64,000 bases of DNA, taken from the NCBI GenBank assembly GCA_024663395.1, contig JANFAH010000003.1, positions 1,984,001-2,048,000 of the forward strand, given 5' to 3'. The position numbers and the translations under genes were made by a program. Source of the stretch: Pisolithus tinctorius (lineage: Eukaryota > Basidiomycota > Agaricomycetes > Boletales > Pisolithaceae). Shown here piece after piece: positions 1 to 10,417 of the stretch. The notes beneath the pieces were generated by a model. The model was not told the DNA's origin. It saw nothing but the letters and a program-made list of their open reading frames with translations, and did no database searches. Within the stretch, counting starts at the first letter, position 1; each line of letters opens with the position of its first letter.

Positions 1-640
1 CCCACTTTGGCCCAGAAACGATCTCTTCGAGATGTGACATGCACAGCCTCCCCCTAATGCGATTCCAGTGCGCTTTCCCAGTTTCTGACATTACTTGACT
101 CATACTTTGACATTCTGACTGTCTTTGACTCACCTATTGCCAATACTTACCAATCTTTTGCCCTTGCTTACTGATTCTTCGCCTTTTGGCTTACTTATCC
201 TTACCAATGCTCACCAATGCTTTCTAAGACGATTACCCACCGCTTACATTCCTTACTCATCAGTTACCAATCACTTACCAAGTGTTTGCACCTTGTTTTC
301 CATAGGCAACGCCCCTGTACTGTATATAAATCACTGTACTTAGGTAGAAAAAAGAAGAAGACATCAGAGAGCCCCTCTTGCTCGCATTTTGTTATCATTC
401 AGAAAATCATTCAGCAGCTTCGATAGTTGAGACTTTATTAAGGGTCTAACTATCGTCTACTTCGCTTATTATTGTCTATCATCAATCTACTTCGCTCCAA
501 GTCCTCCCTGAGCTCAGTGCAGCTCAGGACATCGAATTAAGTCATCATCCAACCTTCTGTAGGCTGACAGCAGTCTACCCCATCGCTTCCTCTCGCATTC
601 CTGCTCCTCCTTCGTCAGGAGCACCCCCAACCCTCAGCAC
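1..640. repeat. possible LTR fragment of a retrotransposon
   Basis: No gene is supported here. The stretch has a TATA-like tgtatataaa at 321-330, followed by a pyrimidine-rich stretch full of short stop-dense frames, which is the layout of the promoter and R/U5 part of a fungal LTR. I could not find the partner LTR, a primer binding site or any gag/pol reading frame, so this may equally be anonymous intergenic DNA. Confidence 0.25.
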
Positions 641-2100
641 TCATCTTTGAGTGTTGTAGTTCGCAAAAACCCTCCCAAAGAACAGGTTCCACCATCTAGG
701 TACCGCATAGGCACACCACCACTCGCTTTCATTGTCTTTTGTGTTGGTTTTGGTTGGTTTCCACCACTGAACCTCACTTTGACTCACAGCGGATCGAGTA
801 AGCTTGCATGTCGATGGGAGGATGAGACGTTGGGAGCAGGTTAGGTGAGCGAGGGTGTTGTCGGGAGAGTTTGACGAGCGGTGGGCCACCTTCTGGGTGA
901 GTTTAAATTCCGCAGGGCCATCTCGTACAATGCGGAATTTCCCTCTGCACGAGGCGGAATTCCGACCACGCGCCATCATTGTTACGTAACGTCTGCCGAA
1001 GTTCCTCCGTGCTCGTCTCTGTCGCGTCTCGGTTCGGTCTGACCGAGGACGGTCAGCATTCGCAGTCCCCGGGAGGTGTAGGGAGCCGTATACTCCCTGA
1101 GGCTGGAACAGGAACCTGTCACTAAATTCCGCAGGCCTCCACGACAAACCCGTTTCGGAAATTTTTCCTGCTCGTGACCTCGTGTTTCCTCCCAACCCCT
1201 GTCGCCTTCGGAGTTTCTACCGACCTTCCGCATGTCACTCAGTCATCAAAACGCTGATCTGGAAATTCCGCATTCGTGCAGAGTCATCCGGAATTCAGTA
1301 GCCGTGCCTCCCCTCAGCCACGTCACCAATCGTCCGTGCCACTTTCCTCTAAAAAACTCCGGATTCCCCTGTCGCCCTAAATTCCGCAAGCTGGACTTCG
1401 TGCCAGTACGCTACGCTCTGCCCTCCTGTGCCACTCGGCTCCACCTCCCACTTGTACGCATACTCTCGTTCTGTTGGAAGATACCCCTTACCGTTGTCCC
1501 GCTCTTGCTCTCGTCTACTACCCAACGGTCTATTTCACGTGCTTCTGTATTTCGCTGACGTCTGACGTCCCTTCCTTTATTTTCCGGTCTTTTAGTTTTC
1601 CCGCCCCACCTTACTCCGACTCGTACCTACTTTCCCTGTACTATATAATTCCGTCATGATGTCGGAAAATAGAGCACCCACCTTTTGAGTCGCTATCCGT
1701 GTGTGTTCTGCGAGTTCGAGAGTTTCGAGAGTCTAAAGTGCGTACATAGAGTCTGCTGCATCTTCAGTGTCCCCAGAGGTCTTCGTGTCTCTTGCGTCCT
1801 CCAGCCCTGCACACCTAATCCCGTGTCCCTTTCGCTTCGAATTCGCTCCTCTTGACGCGTAGCGACCCCCTCGGAATTTCATATACCCATCTTGCTGCTC
1901 CTCACGCGTCTACATCTGCCCGGAATTAAATTCCGCGACTCTTGCTCGAATTTCCCCACCGCTTCTAAGCCCTTTCTCGACCTCTCCTTCCACACAGTAC
2001 CCCTTGGGACGATCCTAGGGAATTCTCCCTTCACCCTTCCTCTAGTCGCACGCTTCCCAGAAGTCGTGTCCCACAACGGCCGCCGATGCCACCACTTGTG
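641..2100. repeat. repeat-rich stretch with recurring AAATTCCGC word
   Basis: The nonamer AAATTCCGC occurs exactly at 905-913, 1124-1132, 1263-1271, 1379-1387 and 1928-1936, with many near copies (ggaattccg, ggaatttc) between. A minus-strand open frame at 641-1195 runs across two of these copies and shows no recognisable domain; I read it as a by-product of the repeat. The composition suggests decayed transposon sequence. No gene is supported. Confidence 0.4.
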
Positions 2101-2106
2101 AGTGCC

Positions 2107-2529
2107 ATGTCATCTCTTGTTGCCGCCAGTATTAAGTGGATTAGCTCGCTTTTCCACGCTCCAACGATTCGCCAGCGACTTGGGTATACAAGGAATTCAT
2201 GATGAAGGGCCAATTACAACATGTAAGTGGTTTATGATATCCCTCACATACATATCAATCATCCGGCAGTGGAAAAAGCACGGCGGCTTGCGGTTCTTCT
2301 CGCGGGACCGGCTGATGAGCACCCACCCCGTCTTAACACCACCACCGATGGGCCAATTGTTGCGGCCTACAACCACTACAGCAATACATTGGTGGAATCA
2401 AGCATCCGATTTCGTCTGTTGCTTTCAAGGAGAGCGCAGCTGGCAAGGACTCAGCAATATATACAAGATTTGATGACCAGCGATTGGGATGGCGAGGATG
2501 AATTGGAACTGGATGAGGATTTATTGTAA
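2107..2529 (+). CDS. possible small acidic protein beside the KDZ element
   Basis: This is a weak candidate. From about 2271 an open frame reads through a helical segment with several Arg and Gln (RRAQLARTQQYIQDL) and ends in an acidic tail DGEDELELDEDLL at 2529. A splice donor GTAAGT at 2222 and acceptor CGGCAG at 2270 would join it to upstream coding-like sequence, but the upstream start is unresolved: the nearest ATG at 2107 does not join in frame with those sites. I recognise no family. It lies just upstream of, and convergent with, the minus-strand KDZ companion gene, so it could be another element-borne gene or a relic. Confidence 0.3.
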
Positions 2530-2589
2530 TTGTAGCTATTGGTTGTCAAAATCTAGTATCACATTCCATCGCCATGTAAAATACGAATG

Positions 2590-4794
2590 CTAACATCGCC
2601 TACGTTTCTTGGAGGGACTAGGAGTAGGAACATCATCATCAGGCCGCTTTGGTGCCTTCCGCACCCGTTTTGATTGCCGCATACCGCTCGCATTGTCTAT
2701 GCCGGTCCGGTGCGTGGGCACTAGAATTGAGAGATGAGGTCAATCAACAATTCAGCGACCATGGCACAAGTACTGACTCATCGATGGAATGGGCAACTTG
2801 CACTTTGAATCTTCCTGTTTATGGGCGCTCTTGATAGTTGTTGGCACTGCCAAAGGTTCTGCTGGCTGGAGAGAATCAGGTGAATCGTAGTGGCGGCCTT
2901 CTGTCATAGGTTGCACAGCGCTCGAGGTGCTGCCCACAACCTGTGGCCAGGTGTTTGGTTGTTCCTTGCCAATGGCTGAAACATATCTGCCATTAAGGTT
3001 AACAATATTCGGCTGTTGTGATCCCGCGGGCTTACCAAATGGCCGGCAGGTGTCGCCCTCAGCCGCTCGGGATCCGGCAATCCGCCGCTGGGAGTCCGGC
3101 AATGCTACTGCCTCTGCGGCATCTTCATACACCGTGCTTGTACACGTACCATCATTTCCGTTTGACGGCAATGTTGATGGTATTTGTTGGCGATTGGATT
3201 CATCGTCCGAATCAGACCCTACAACTTTGTTCCCCATTAGATAATATTGCCAGACATTTAAGTTCCAGATGCATTCCTTCATACCTGTTTGCCGTTGCTG
3301 CTTCCTCCTACCCCGCATCATTCTATCCATCGTCCTTTCGCCTTCTGAGTTGTCTGGGGCCCCATCCAAATCCTGCGTCGCGCCCATCCTCACTCCACTT
3401 CTGTCGGCCGCTGCCACCGGCATTCGGAGGGACCCTCTGGCATCTCGCCACTTCTTGAAGCTGAATATATTGTTGGGATGCTGCTCTTTTCGCTCTTGCC
3501 ACCATTCCAAGATTGCTGTCAACTCGTCCTGGGTAAGTCGGCTTGGCTCTTTGAAGGGAACCTCAGGTGGCAGAAACTGTGGTGCAATATAAAGTGCAGT
3601 GTTGGTCATTATTGCGCTCCATGGCACAGTCGCCTGTGAATTCCCACAGGCCTTCCCTGTAATGCATGTCAATGAACAGTATTTCTCCTATTGTTGTACA
3701 TACGATAGTGAAATGTCACAAACGTCTGCATGATATCCTTCAACTTCGGTGCCCGCATATCCAATATGTTTGGGATGTATGGCGTGCCGTTGTCGCTGAC
3801 TGGCAGGACGGTTTTAGGTTTCCCGTTTCTCTTTCTCGGCCGTGACTGTGAAGCGGCATCTTCGTCTGGTGACTCAGCATTGGTGCCGCCATTTCCAAAT
3901 GCCGTTCGTGCGTACTTTACAAATTTATCCCAGCACTCGTCCAAATCCTCAAATAATTTGCCATTACCCAATTCATCGTTGAAATCATGTCTGGAAGAGT
4001 TGGTCAAAATCTGGCGGTACTTATCTGCACAAAGAACAAATGCCTCACGCTCCAACTATCACCTCTCCATTGGCATCTTCCCATGCCGCCATCACTACCA
4101 CCCTGGCACCACACCGCTTCCACATTTCCTTAGCAAATTCCTCAGCATATTTACGGCCTTTCTTCTCTGCGGCTCTGTTTCTCGTGAGTGACAGGCAGCA
4201 TTTCCAAATGGTACGTACTCTGACTGAACATCCCGAGGTGGCTGCCGCTCATTCCATTCTATGGCCAATGCCTCTGCCTCTTGTATCTCCTCGGCAGTAA
4301 GGGACTTCATGACGGTGTCGACGGCCTTCTGATAAGACTTGATCATTTCTGCGGATCCCTGCTTGATCCCGGCTTCTTCCAACACTTTGTTGATTGATTT
4401 CTTTTGATGGTGCATGACCACCTTCCTCAGTGTCCAACCGCCACCATATTTGATTAGCGCTCGTCGACTACAGCTCCGGCCGTGGTTGTACAACCAAGTC
4501 TGAATTGCCTGGAAATGGTAAGGACATGCCGGGTCATCAATGGCAAGCATGGCATACCTTCTTCTTCCGAACCCATTCATGTGTTTTCAGCGTCACATTC
4601 ACATCAAGATTCTTTATCTTGTTTCTGAGGGTTAACATGATAGAGCTCCTCTTGTTTCGGTCGGCATTTTTCCATGACTCTAGCTCAGCCTCTAGAATCT
4701 CAATTTCGGCCAGCTGAAGACTGGTCCCCTTTTGTGGTGGGGAGGGTTCAGTGTCGTTGGAGAAAGACTCACTTTCATAGTCACTGGATGCCAT
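2590..4794 (-). CDS. KDZ-element companion gene (basidiomycete hypothetical family)
   Basis: This is a multi-exon minus-strand gene. The start at 4794 gives MASSDYESES; exon 1 (4558..4794) ends RKKK and joins 4499 (TWLYNHGRSC), exon 2 runs to 4219, and exon 3 begins at 4180 (ENRAAEKKGRK). A later intron before HDFNDEL removes an alternative open frame. The N-terminal part has a helical region rich in Lys and Glu followed by a KTW-Y-NHGR signature. I know this arrangement from large families of hypothetical proteins in mushroom genomes, where it often sits beside KDZ transposases; that link is from memory. The C-terminus, after an intron near 2770-2700, is basic and ends PSPSKKRRRC, a likely nuclear localisation signal. 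The function is unknown. It is transcribed away from the transposase at 5289 and looks intact, although the joins at the 3' end are uncertain. Confidence 0.6.
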
Positions 4795-5288
4795 TGAGGG
4801 TGGAGGTGGTTGTGCGCAAATTTTTTGGGGACAGCTAGTATGATGTTTGTCAAAGAGAATAGACTTTTCTGGCATTCTCCCATGTCAATGAAGGTTACAT
4901 TCCAGTGTCTAGTTCATTCTTGCATGCCAGTTGATCGGACAGTTTCCCAAGATGGCTAAGGTTGTTAGTCAATCATGAGATTTCCATCCCTGAGCCACGT
5001 GCAAAGGCAGTGCCTCTCAGACTTCATGGATCTGAGATATTTGGTAATTGGGCAATGTGCATTGAGACGCTGTGGATGGTATAGGCACTATGGGTATGAT
5101 GTAGGACAAGGTGTTTTGCAAGTGCTCATTCATTTCATTGATCTCTGGGCAATGTGCCGGTGCCAGCACTGAAATCATGTGCTGGATCCTAAGACAACAT
5201 GACCATAGTTGGTGGTCAGACCTTGCTAGCACGTGTCTGCTGCATGTATTTGTTGTGATCAAAACCCTTCTGCATTGCAACATTCATC

Positions 5289-8200
5289 ATGGGGAAGTCA
5301 AAGATTGCACCAGCGGGACCCACTACAAGAGTGACCCAGGTGACCTGGCAAAGAGTGAAAACCACCCGAGGATATAGGGATAAGATGGTAAAAGTAGCAC
5401 CCAGAAAGCGGGTGCCAGGCCATGCAACTCAGCCTCCTGTGTGGCCTGGCTCGGTTATCCTGGATCACCCAGACTGCCTGTTGGATGATGTGGGTGTACA
5501 ACTGCCTTGCAATAATGATGAATTGCCTGCAACACCTTCTAAACCTCAGAAAAGTCAGGTGTGTGGAATGCCGCATTGCCCAACAAACCTGCAATGACAG
5601 TGTCACACAATTGTAGAATAGTTATCTGCAGCAGTGGTTGCCACACCAACAGCATTATCTAGCCATCCTGTTGGACATGGAGGCCCCACCTGAGCCAAGG
5701 GATTGTATCCTGTGTGGAGCGGATGGCATTTTCCGGTGCACTGAGTGTGCCCATCGGCCAGTCTTCTGCACCATGTGTTGCCGGGCAGAACACAAGCACC
5801 GGCCATTCCACAGGGTGGAACAATGGAATGGAACATTCTTTGAGGAATCATCCCTGCAGCTGGTAAGCAGCTCAATCATGAGGGTCTTTCCTGTATTTAC
5901 CATTCAGGCCAGTTTGGTACTGCATGTTGGGCATGGTGGGAAGCACTGCCCAGCCGGTGGTTGTTCAAATGATGAAGTCACAACTGAGGAGGAAGATGAT
6001 TGGGAGGATGTGGATCAAGATGGTTGTCCACCGAATCTGCAGGCCCCAAAGAACCAAAGCTGTCTAATTGTCGTGCACACCAATGGAATACACTACTGCA
6101 ATGTGCAGTATTGTAGATGCCCTGGGGCGGACGATTCACACATACAGCTGATGCAGGCTGGGATGTTTCCTGCTACCACAAAGGCCACAAGGACTGCATT
6201 TACCTTCCAAGTACTTGATGACTTCATTCGGGACAATGTGGAATGTGGTACCTCGGCGATGAATTTCTACAGCAAACTTTGCCGCATAACCTCCAATGCT
6301 TTTCCTCATCTGGTGCCAGTGCGTCCTATTTGTTGAATTGTCTCACTGCAACATGACTCTTAGCTGGATAATAGGATAGGTACAGGGAACTGCTGAGAGT
6401 TGCTAGGATGTGGCGGCTCCTGAAACTACTGAAATGGCAGGGATCCCACATGAGTGCAGAGGATGCCGGCCCAGGGGAATTAGTGTTATTCTGTCCGGCA
6501 TGTCCCCAACCCGGCATCAACATTTCGGAAGATGCAACAGACTATTCCCAGTGAGTGATACCATGAACACTGCTATCCATTTATACACTGTGTAATCCAG
6601 TTGGACACTGGCAAGAAGCTTGGTCATGGATGGGAATTTCAAGGCAGAGCATATGCATCCAAAGGATGCTGGCAGTGAAGCCTGGTTGATGGATGGCAAG
6701 GGGTACATGGTCGCATCACAGCCATACAAGGAATATTTGAGCGGCACTAAAAATGTGGTTGAGGTGAGTGATGTGTAGGAATGTATTACCCAATGCACTG
6801 ATCACACTGCAAGATCTCGGATTGCAGCAATCATCGGGCAGTTAATCAAGCAAATGCCAACCGGCAGCAGCTCGCATCTACAGGAATAGGTGGATGTGCC
6901 TGTGCGTGGCATGGCTGTTTTGTGCCACATGCAATGGTCGACTTTCAGAAGGGCGAACAGTATGAATAACCTTGTAACAATATATGCCAATATTGACATC
7001 GGCATCACAGGCAGGTTAACATGGACTATGCACTTGTGCATGCCATGAGGCATGGCACAGTCCCTGGCCAGCAAGTGATACATTTCTATGATATTAACTG
7101 CCAGTATAGCAAAGGTTTAGAACGACGGCTACATGCCAATGCCTATATATCCATGCCGGATGGCATGCAGATCTGCCCTGGCATTGGGTTGTGGCATGTT
7201 CATGGCCACCGCACAGAATGCTTTGCATGATATGCTCCCAATTTCATTGTGGGTGCTGGCCGGGTGGATGGGGAGATCATGGAAACCTTGTGGTCCTCCC
7301 TGAATATCATTTCCCCATCTGCTAGAGGCATGGCTACTCCCCATCGGCAGGAGGTACTTGATTTCCAAATGAATGATAGCAATTTCCTGAAAATGGTCAG
7401 AATGCGTAAGTCTAGTGCTTCTATCAGACACATTTGCATGGCTAACAGGCTACAGCAATAAGACTCAAGCGGAAACTCAAGGTTGCTGAGGAATCCTATT
7501 TAGTGGTGGAAGGCAGGTTTGCTGATTTGAATGGTAATGTCCCACTGGCAATCAGCCAATCATGGGGGGAAGAGGCGGCAGCGGCAATGGAAAACAGGCT
7601 GTCAAGGCCGCAGGCCATGGATATATTTGAGGTCAGGCTGCAGAAAGGTAGGTATTGAAGGTTATCCTGGACAGGATTTGTGCTGAGTGGTATTGAAGCT
7701 CCCTCTGCAAAGGCAATTGAGATAGATTTACTGGCCATCCCCCAGGCAGGGCATTCCCAGGGTATGGTGACCTGGATTGCCAAGGCATTGAAGATCGAGG
7801 AAGCACAAATCCAGCTTGCAGCGGCATGCCGGCAAATCACTTCAAGAGCAACAGAAGCTCAAACTCTCACCATTGCACGTCGCCGTGATCGTCTCCAGTC
7901 CCATATCCACAGCATTTTCGACACTGCCGAAAAACTATTTGGGGACAGATTCGAGGATGCCGAGCTGTGCCGGTCATCTCAGCCGCATGATCCAGAAACC
8001 ATTGCATTGCCACTGCCATCCAATATTGGCAAAGATCATTTTGAACGATCTGGCCTGGGGTATGTTACACTATTGGAGCTGCAACTGCGGCAAGGACAGG
8101 CCAATGATTGTCTTCATGAACTGCGGCTTATGCTTGCAGAGAAGGCGGTCATCTTTCGAACCGACATTCGCCATGGAAGTAATTACCACATGACAACACG

Positions 8201-8741
8201 TGCCTGGGGAAGGGTGGCCAATGCTGATGCAGCCGTGCAACGTCATGCCGCTCTGTACTGCCGGTGCCGCATTCAAATGGGCAGGTTAGGGGCCAGGCCG
8301 GATATCCTGGAGCGATACAAAGAGTTGAATGACTCCGACCTAACTATCAGCACGGCAGTATCTGACCCAAATGCCAGAGGTCACAGAGACGATACCCTAC
8401 CTTGGATCTGGACCGTGGATGTACCAAGGGACACGGCCACTAATGATTGGATGTCGGAATGTGAGAGGAGCAATCACATGGCAGCAGCATCTGAGATTTA
8501 CTTATCATTTTCTCTAGTTTACAGGGTCAATTGGCTCCGGATGAGAGCGCTGCGGGATAGGTGGAAGGAGGAGGTTCAGCTGTTGAAATGTGAGCAGGAG
8601 TGGACTAAAAACTTTTTTGAAAACAAGGTAAGATTTTGGACCGGCAGAAAGGTTGCCACATTGGCAAAGGGACAGGCCGGGCCGGCATGCTATGCCGCAT
8701 GCCAATGCCAGATGTATGGCAGATTAGCGTGTCTTCTGTGA
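5289..8741 (+). pseudogene. KDZ transposase (CxC2 type) with one in-frame stop
   Basis: Ten exons join in frame: 5289..5558, 5617..5862, 5908..6318, 6375..6550, 6601..6763, 6814..6959, 7011..7405, 7456..7647, 7699..8460, 8518..8741, giving 995 codons. Early on is the cysteine cluster of KDZ transposases (CILCGADGIFRCTEC then FCTMCC). It is followed by HTNGIHYCNVQYCRC, TAFTFQVLDDF, the acidic motifs VMDGNFKAEHM and HFYDINCQY, the segment DGEIMETLWSS and ATPHRQEVLDFQMND, all diagnostic of the family; the acidic residues are the likely RNase H-fold catalytic set. The C-terminal part has YRVNWLRMRALRDRW and a coiled coil. At 7228-7230 a TGA interrupts ECFA/YAPNF where relatives, as I recall, have Arg. 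No splice site removes it, so this copy is probably inactive or only recently killed. CpG is sparse across the exons, unlike the neighbouring genes. Confidence 0.9.
7228..7230 (+). other. in-frame TGA inside the KDZ transposase
   Basis: It reads GAA TGC TTT GCA TGA TAT GCT CCC. The flanking frame is open for hundreds of codons on both sides, and no GT/AG pair near it could remove the codon. A CGA arginine codon changed by C-to-T deamination is the simplest origin. Confidence 0.8.
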
Positions 8742-8968
8742 ACCATTTCCATCTAGAGACCGCTAGCTGTCTGCAATGAAATCATTTTTGAGGTCTCCCA
8801 AATGATGCTGGGATTATCGATTGTATATTAGTTGGTGTAGTTGAATGCGAGGCTAGCATTTGCTGATGATTACTGCCTCGACGGCAAATGCATGCCAACA
8901 TGCAAAGCCATGGGAAAGTTGGCCAACACTTATGTAGTATGACATCGCTTCTTTCATGCCGGTAAGTC

Positions 8969-9750
8969 ATGTCCTCAACATTCACCGTGGCCGACCTCTC
9001 CATGGCCATGCAGTACATGGGAATGAGGTTTCGTCGCCTTGTCGCTGCCATGAAGAAGCCGGATTGGTCTGAATACTGGCACACCAGTTGGTATCAATAT
9101 TTCCTGGCAGAAGTGGTAAGCCACTGTTCCTCTGTTGGTGCCATGTTTGATAGTGGTACAGGGTACAATGGAGCGTCTGATGGGCGTGGCATCTCGCCAT
9201 CCCATCACACTTATCATGCTGCTCACAGCCGACCGGCTGTTAACGTACCTCAACGACGGCGAACGGAGTCCCCGCGACATTTTAGCTTTTATCAAAAGGT
9301 TGAATCCCCGTGTCACAAGGATTAAGGAGTGCCGTGTCAAACTGGCCACTATCATGGCCCATGCATGGTGGCAGAACGACAGTGGCAAGGTGGAATTGGG
9401 ATATGAGAGGAGACCGCTGAGGGACGTAATTGCCGAAGCCGCGGAATTTTTTGCAGGAGTATCAGTAAGTGGCGGCACTATTTCGCCCGCTTTCAACTCA
9501 CCCGTGGTATCAGAATGGTGGCATTGCACTACCACTGCTTATTAATTCGCATCCATCGCCCACTGCCGAACGCGCTGCACTACATGCGATGTGCACAGAA
9601 GGCTTGAAGGATATCGATCAGGAGTTATCATATCTTTCAAAGTTAATCTTACATTCCCAGGAGCGGATGTCATCACTGGAAGCCATTACCCGATCTAAAC
9701 TTGCATTACAGGTTGCATGGGTGGAGTCAGTGTCAAAGGTGCGGGAATGA
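8969..9750 (+). CDS. accessory protein of the KDZ element, unknown function
   Basis: Three exons (8969..9115, 9162..9464, 9514..9750) join in frame for 228 residues. The start is uncertain. An alternative uses ATG 8957 with a 51-bp intron from GTAAGT at 8963 to CATGCAG at 9013, giving MPYMGMRFRR. The protein is basic in the middle (RRLVAAMKKPDW, KRLNPRVTRIKECRVKLATIM), then predicted helical, ending with a long heptad-like stretch (QELSYLSKLILHSQERMSSLEA) that should form a coiled coil. I do not recognise a domain. It lies 227 bp downstream of the transposase on the same strand and upstream of the TET/JBP gene. Its exons keep many CpGs and have no stop, so it looks functional or recently so. 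Confidence 0.6.
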
Positions 9751-10417
9751 ATATACAGCAAGTGTACATATTATCAACCATCTATAATGAGTTTCCTTTG
9801 AGGCTGGTAGCTTTACTGTATCAGAATCAATGCCGGAAAATGTATAGGGGCATTCCCATGATCAATGGGTGTTTTGTGTACTCTACTCCCTGTGGCCCCA
9901 ATCATGTCAGCGTCATTTTGGGGCCGGCAGTCTATAAAGCCATCTACCAGGTTTACAGTGACATATCCGTGATGTGCCAGTGCCATTGAACCATCTCCGG
10001 CTCGGTGCTCAACAACTGCCCATTCAACGAGGCCACTGGCGAAACAGGCTGGTAATCTGGACGTTGATTCATGTTGCCAGCAGTATCAGAAATGTGCAAC
10101 CCCCAATTGGAACATGTGGAAGGGGCTAATATCTTCAGTAATGTATACTTCAGCAGCATCCTCAGCTGTTGAAGGTTTTGTTCCGGCCGGGCCACATCCC
10201 GGAATGCCAATGAGCCTGTAGTCCCGTTGCTGCAGAGAGCTTTCTATGCCGCATTTAGTTCAATGTTGCCGCATTAGTCGCTGCCACTGCCGTCAATATT
10301 GGCTGCACAATTGCCGCGGCCGGGGATCCGTGCCGCGTGTGTTCCTTGTGTCTCAGGACGATATCCTGCTTGAGGCCGGTGGATTTCCCCAGCTTCCCGA
10401 ACCTGATCGCAGCAGAA
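9751..10417 (+). other. spacer between accessory gene and TET/JBP gene
   Basis: Short frames at 9717-9989 and 10246-10461 show no recognisable motif. The frame of the downstream TET/JBP gene is open upstream of its chosen ATG back to a TAG at 10257-10259 and is cysteine-rich there (DPCRVCSLCLRTISC), so an extra 5' exon beginning after the TTTAG at 10255-10259 is possible. Confidence 0.35.

Noticed and set aside
641..1195. 184-codon minus-strand frame
   Set aside because: It runs through copies of the AAATTCCGC repeat and has no recognisable motif or splice context.
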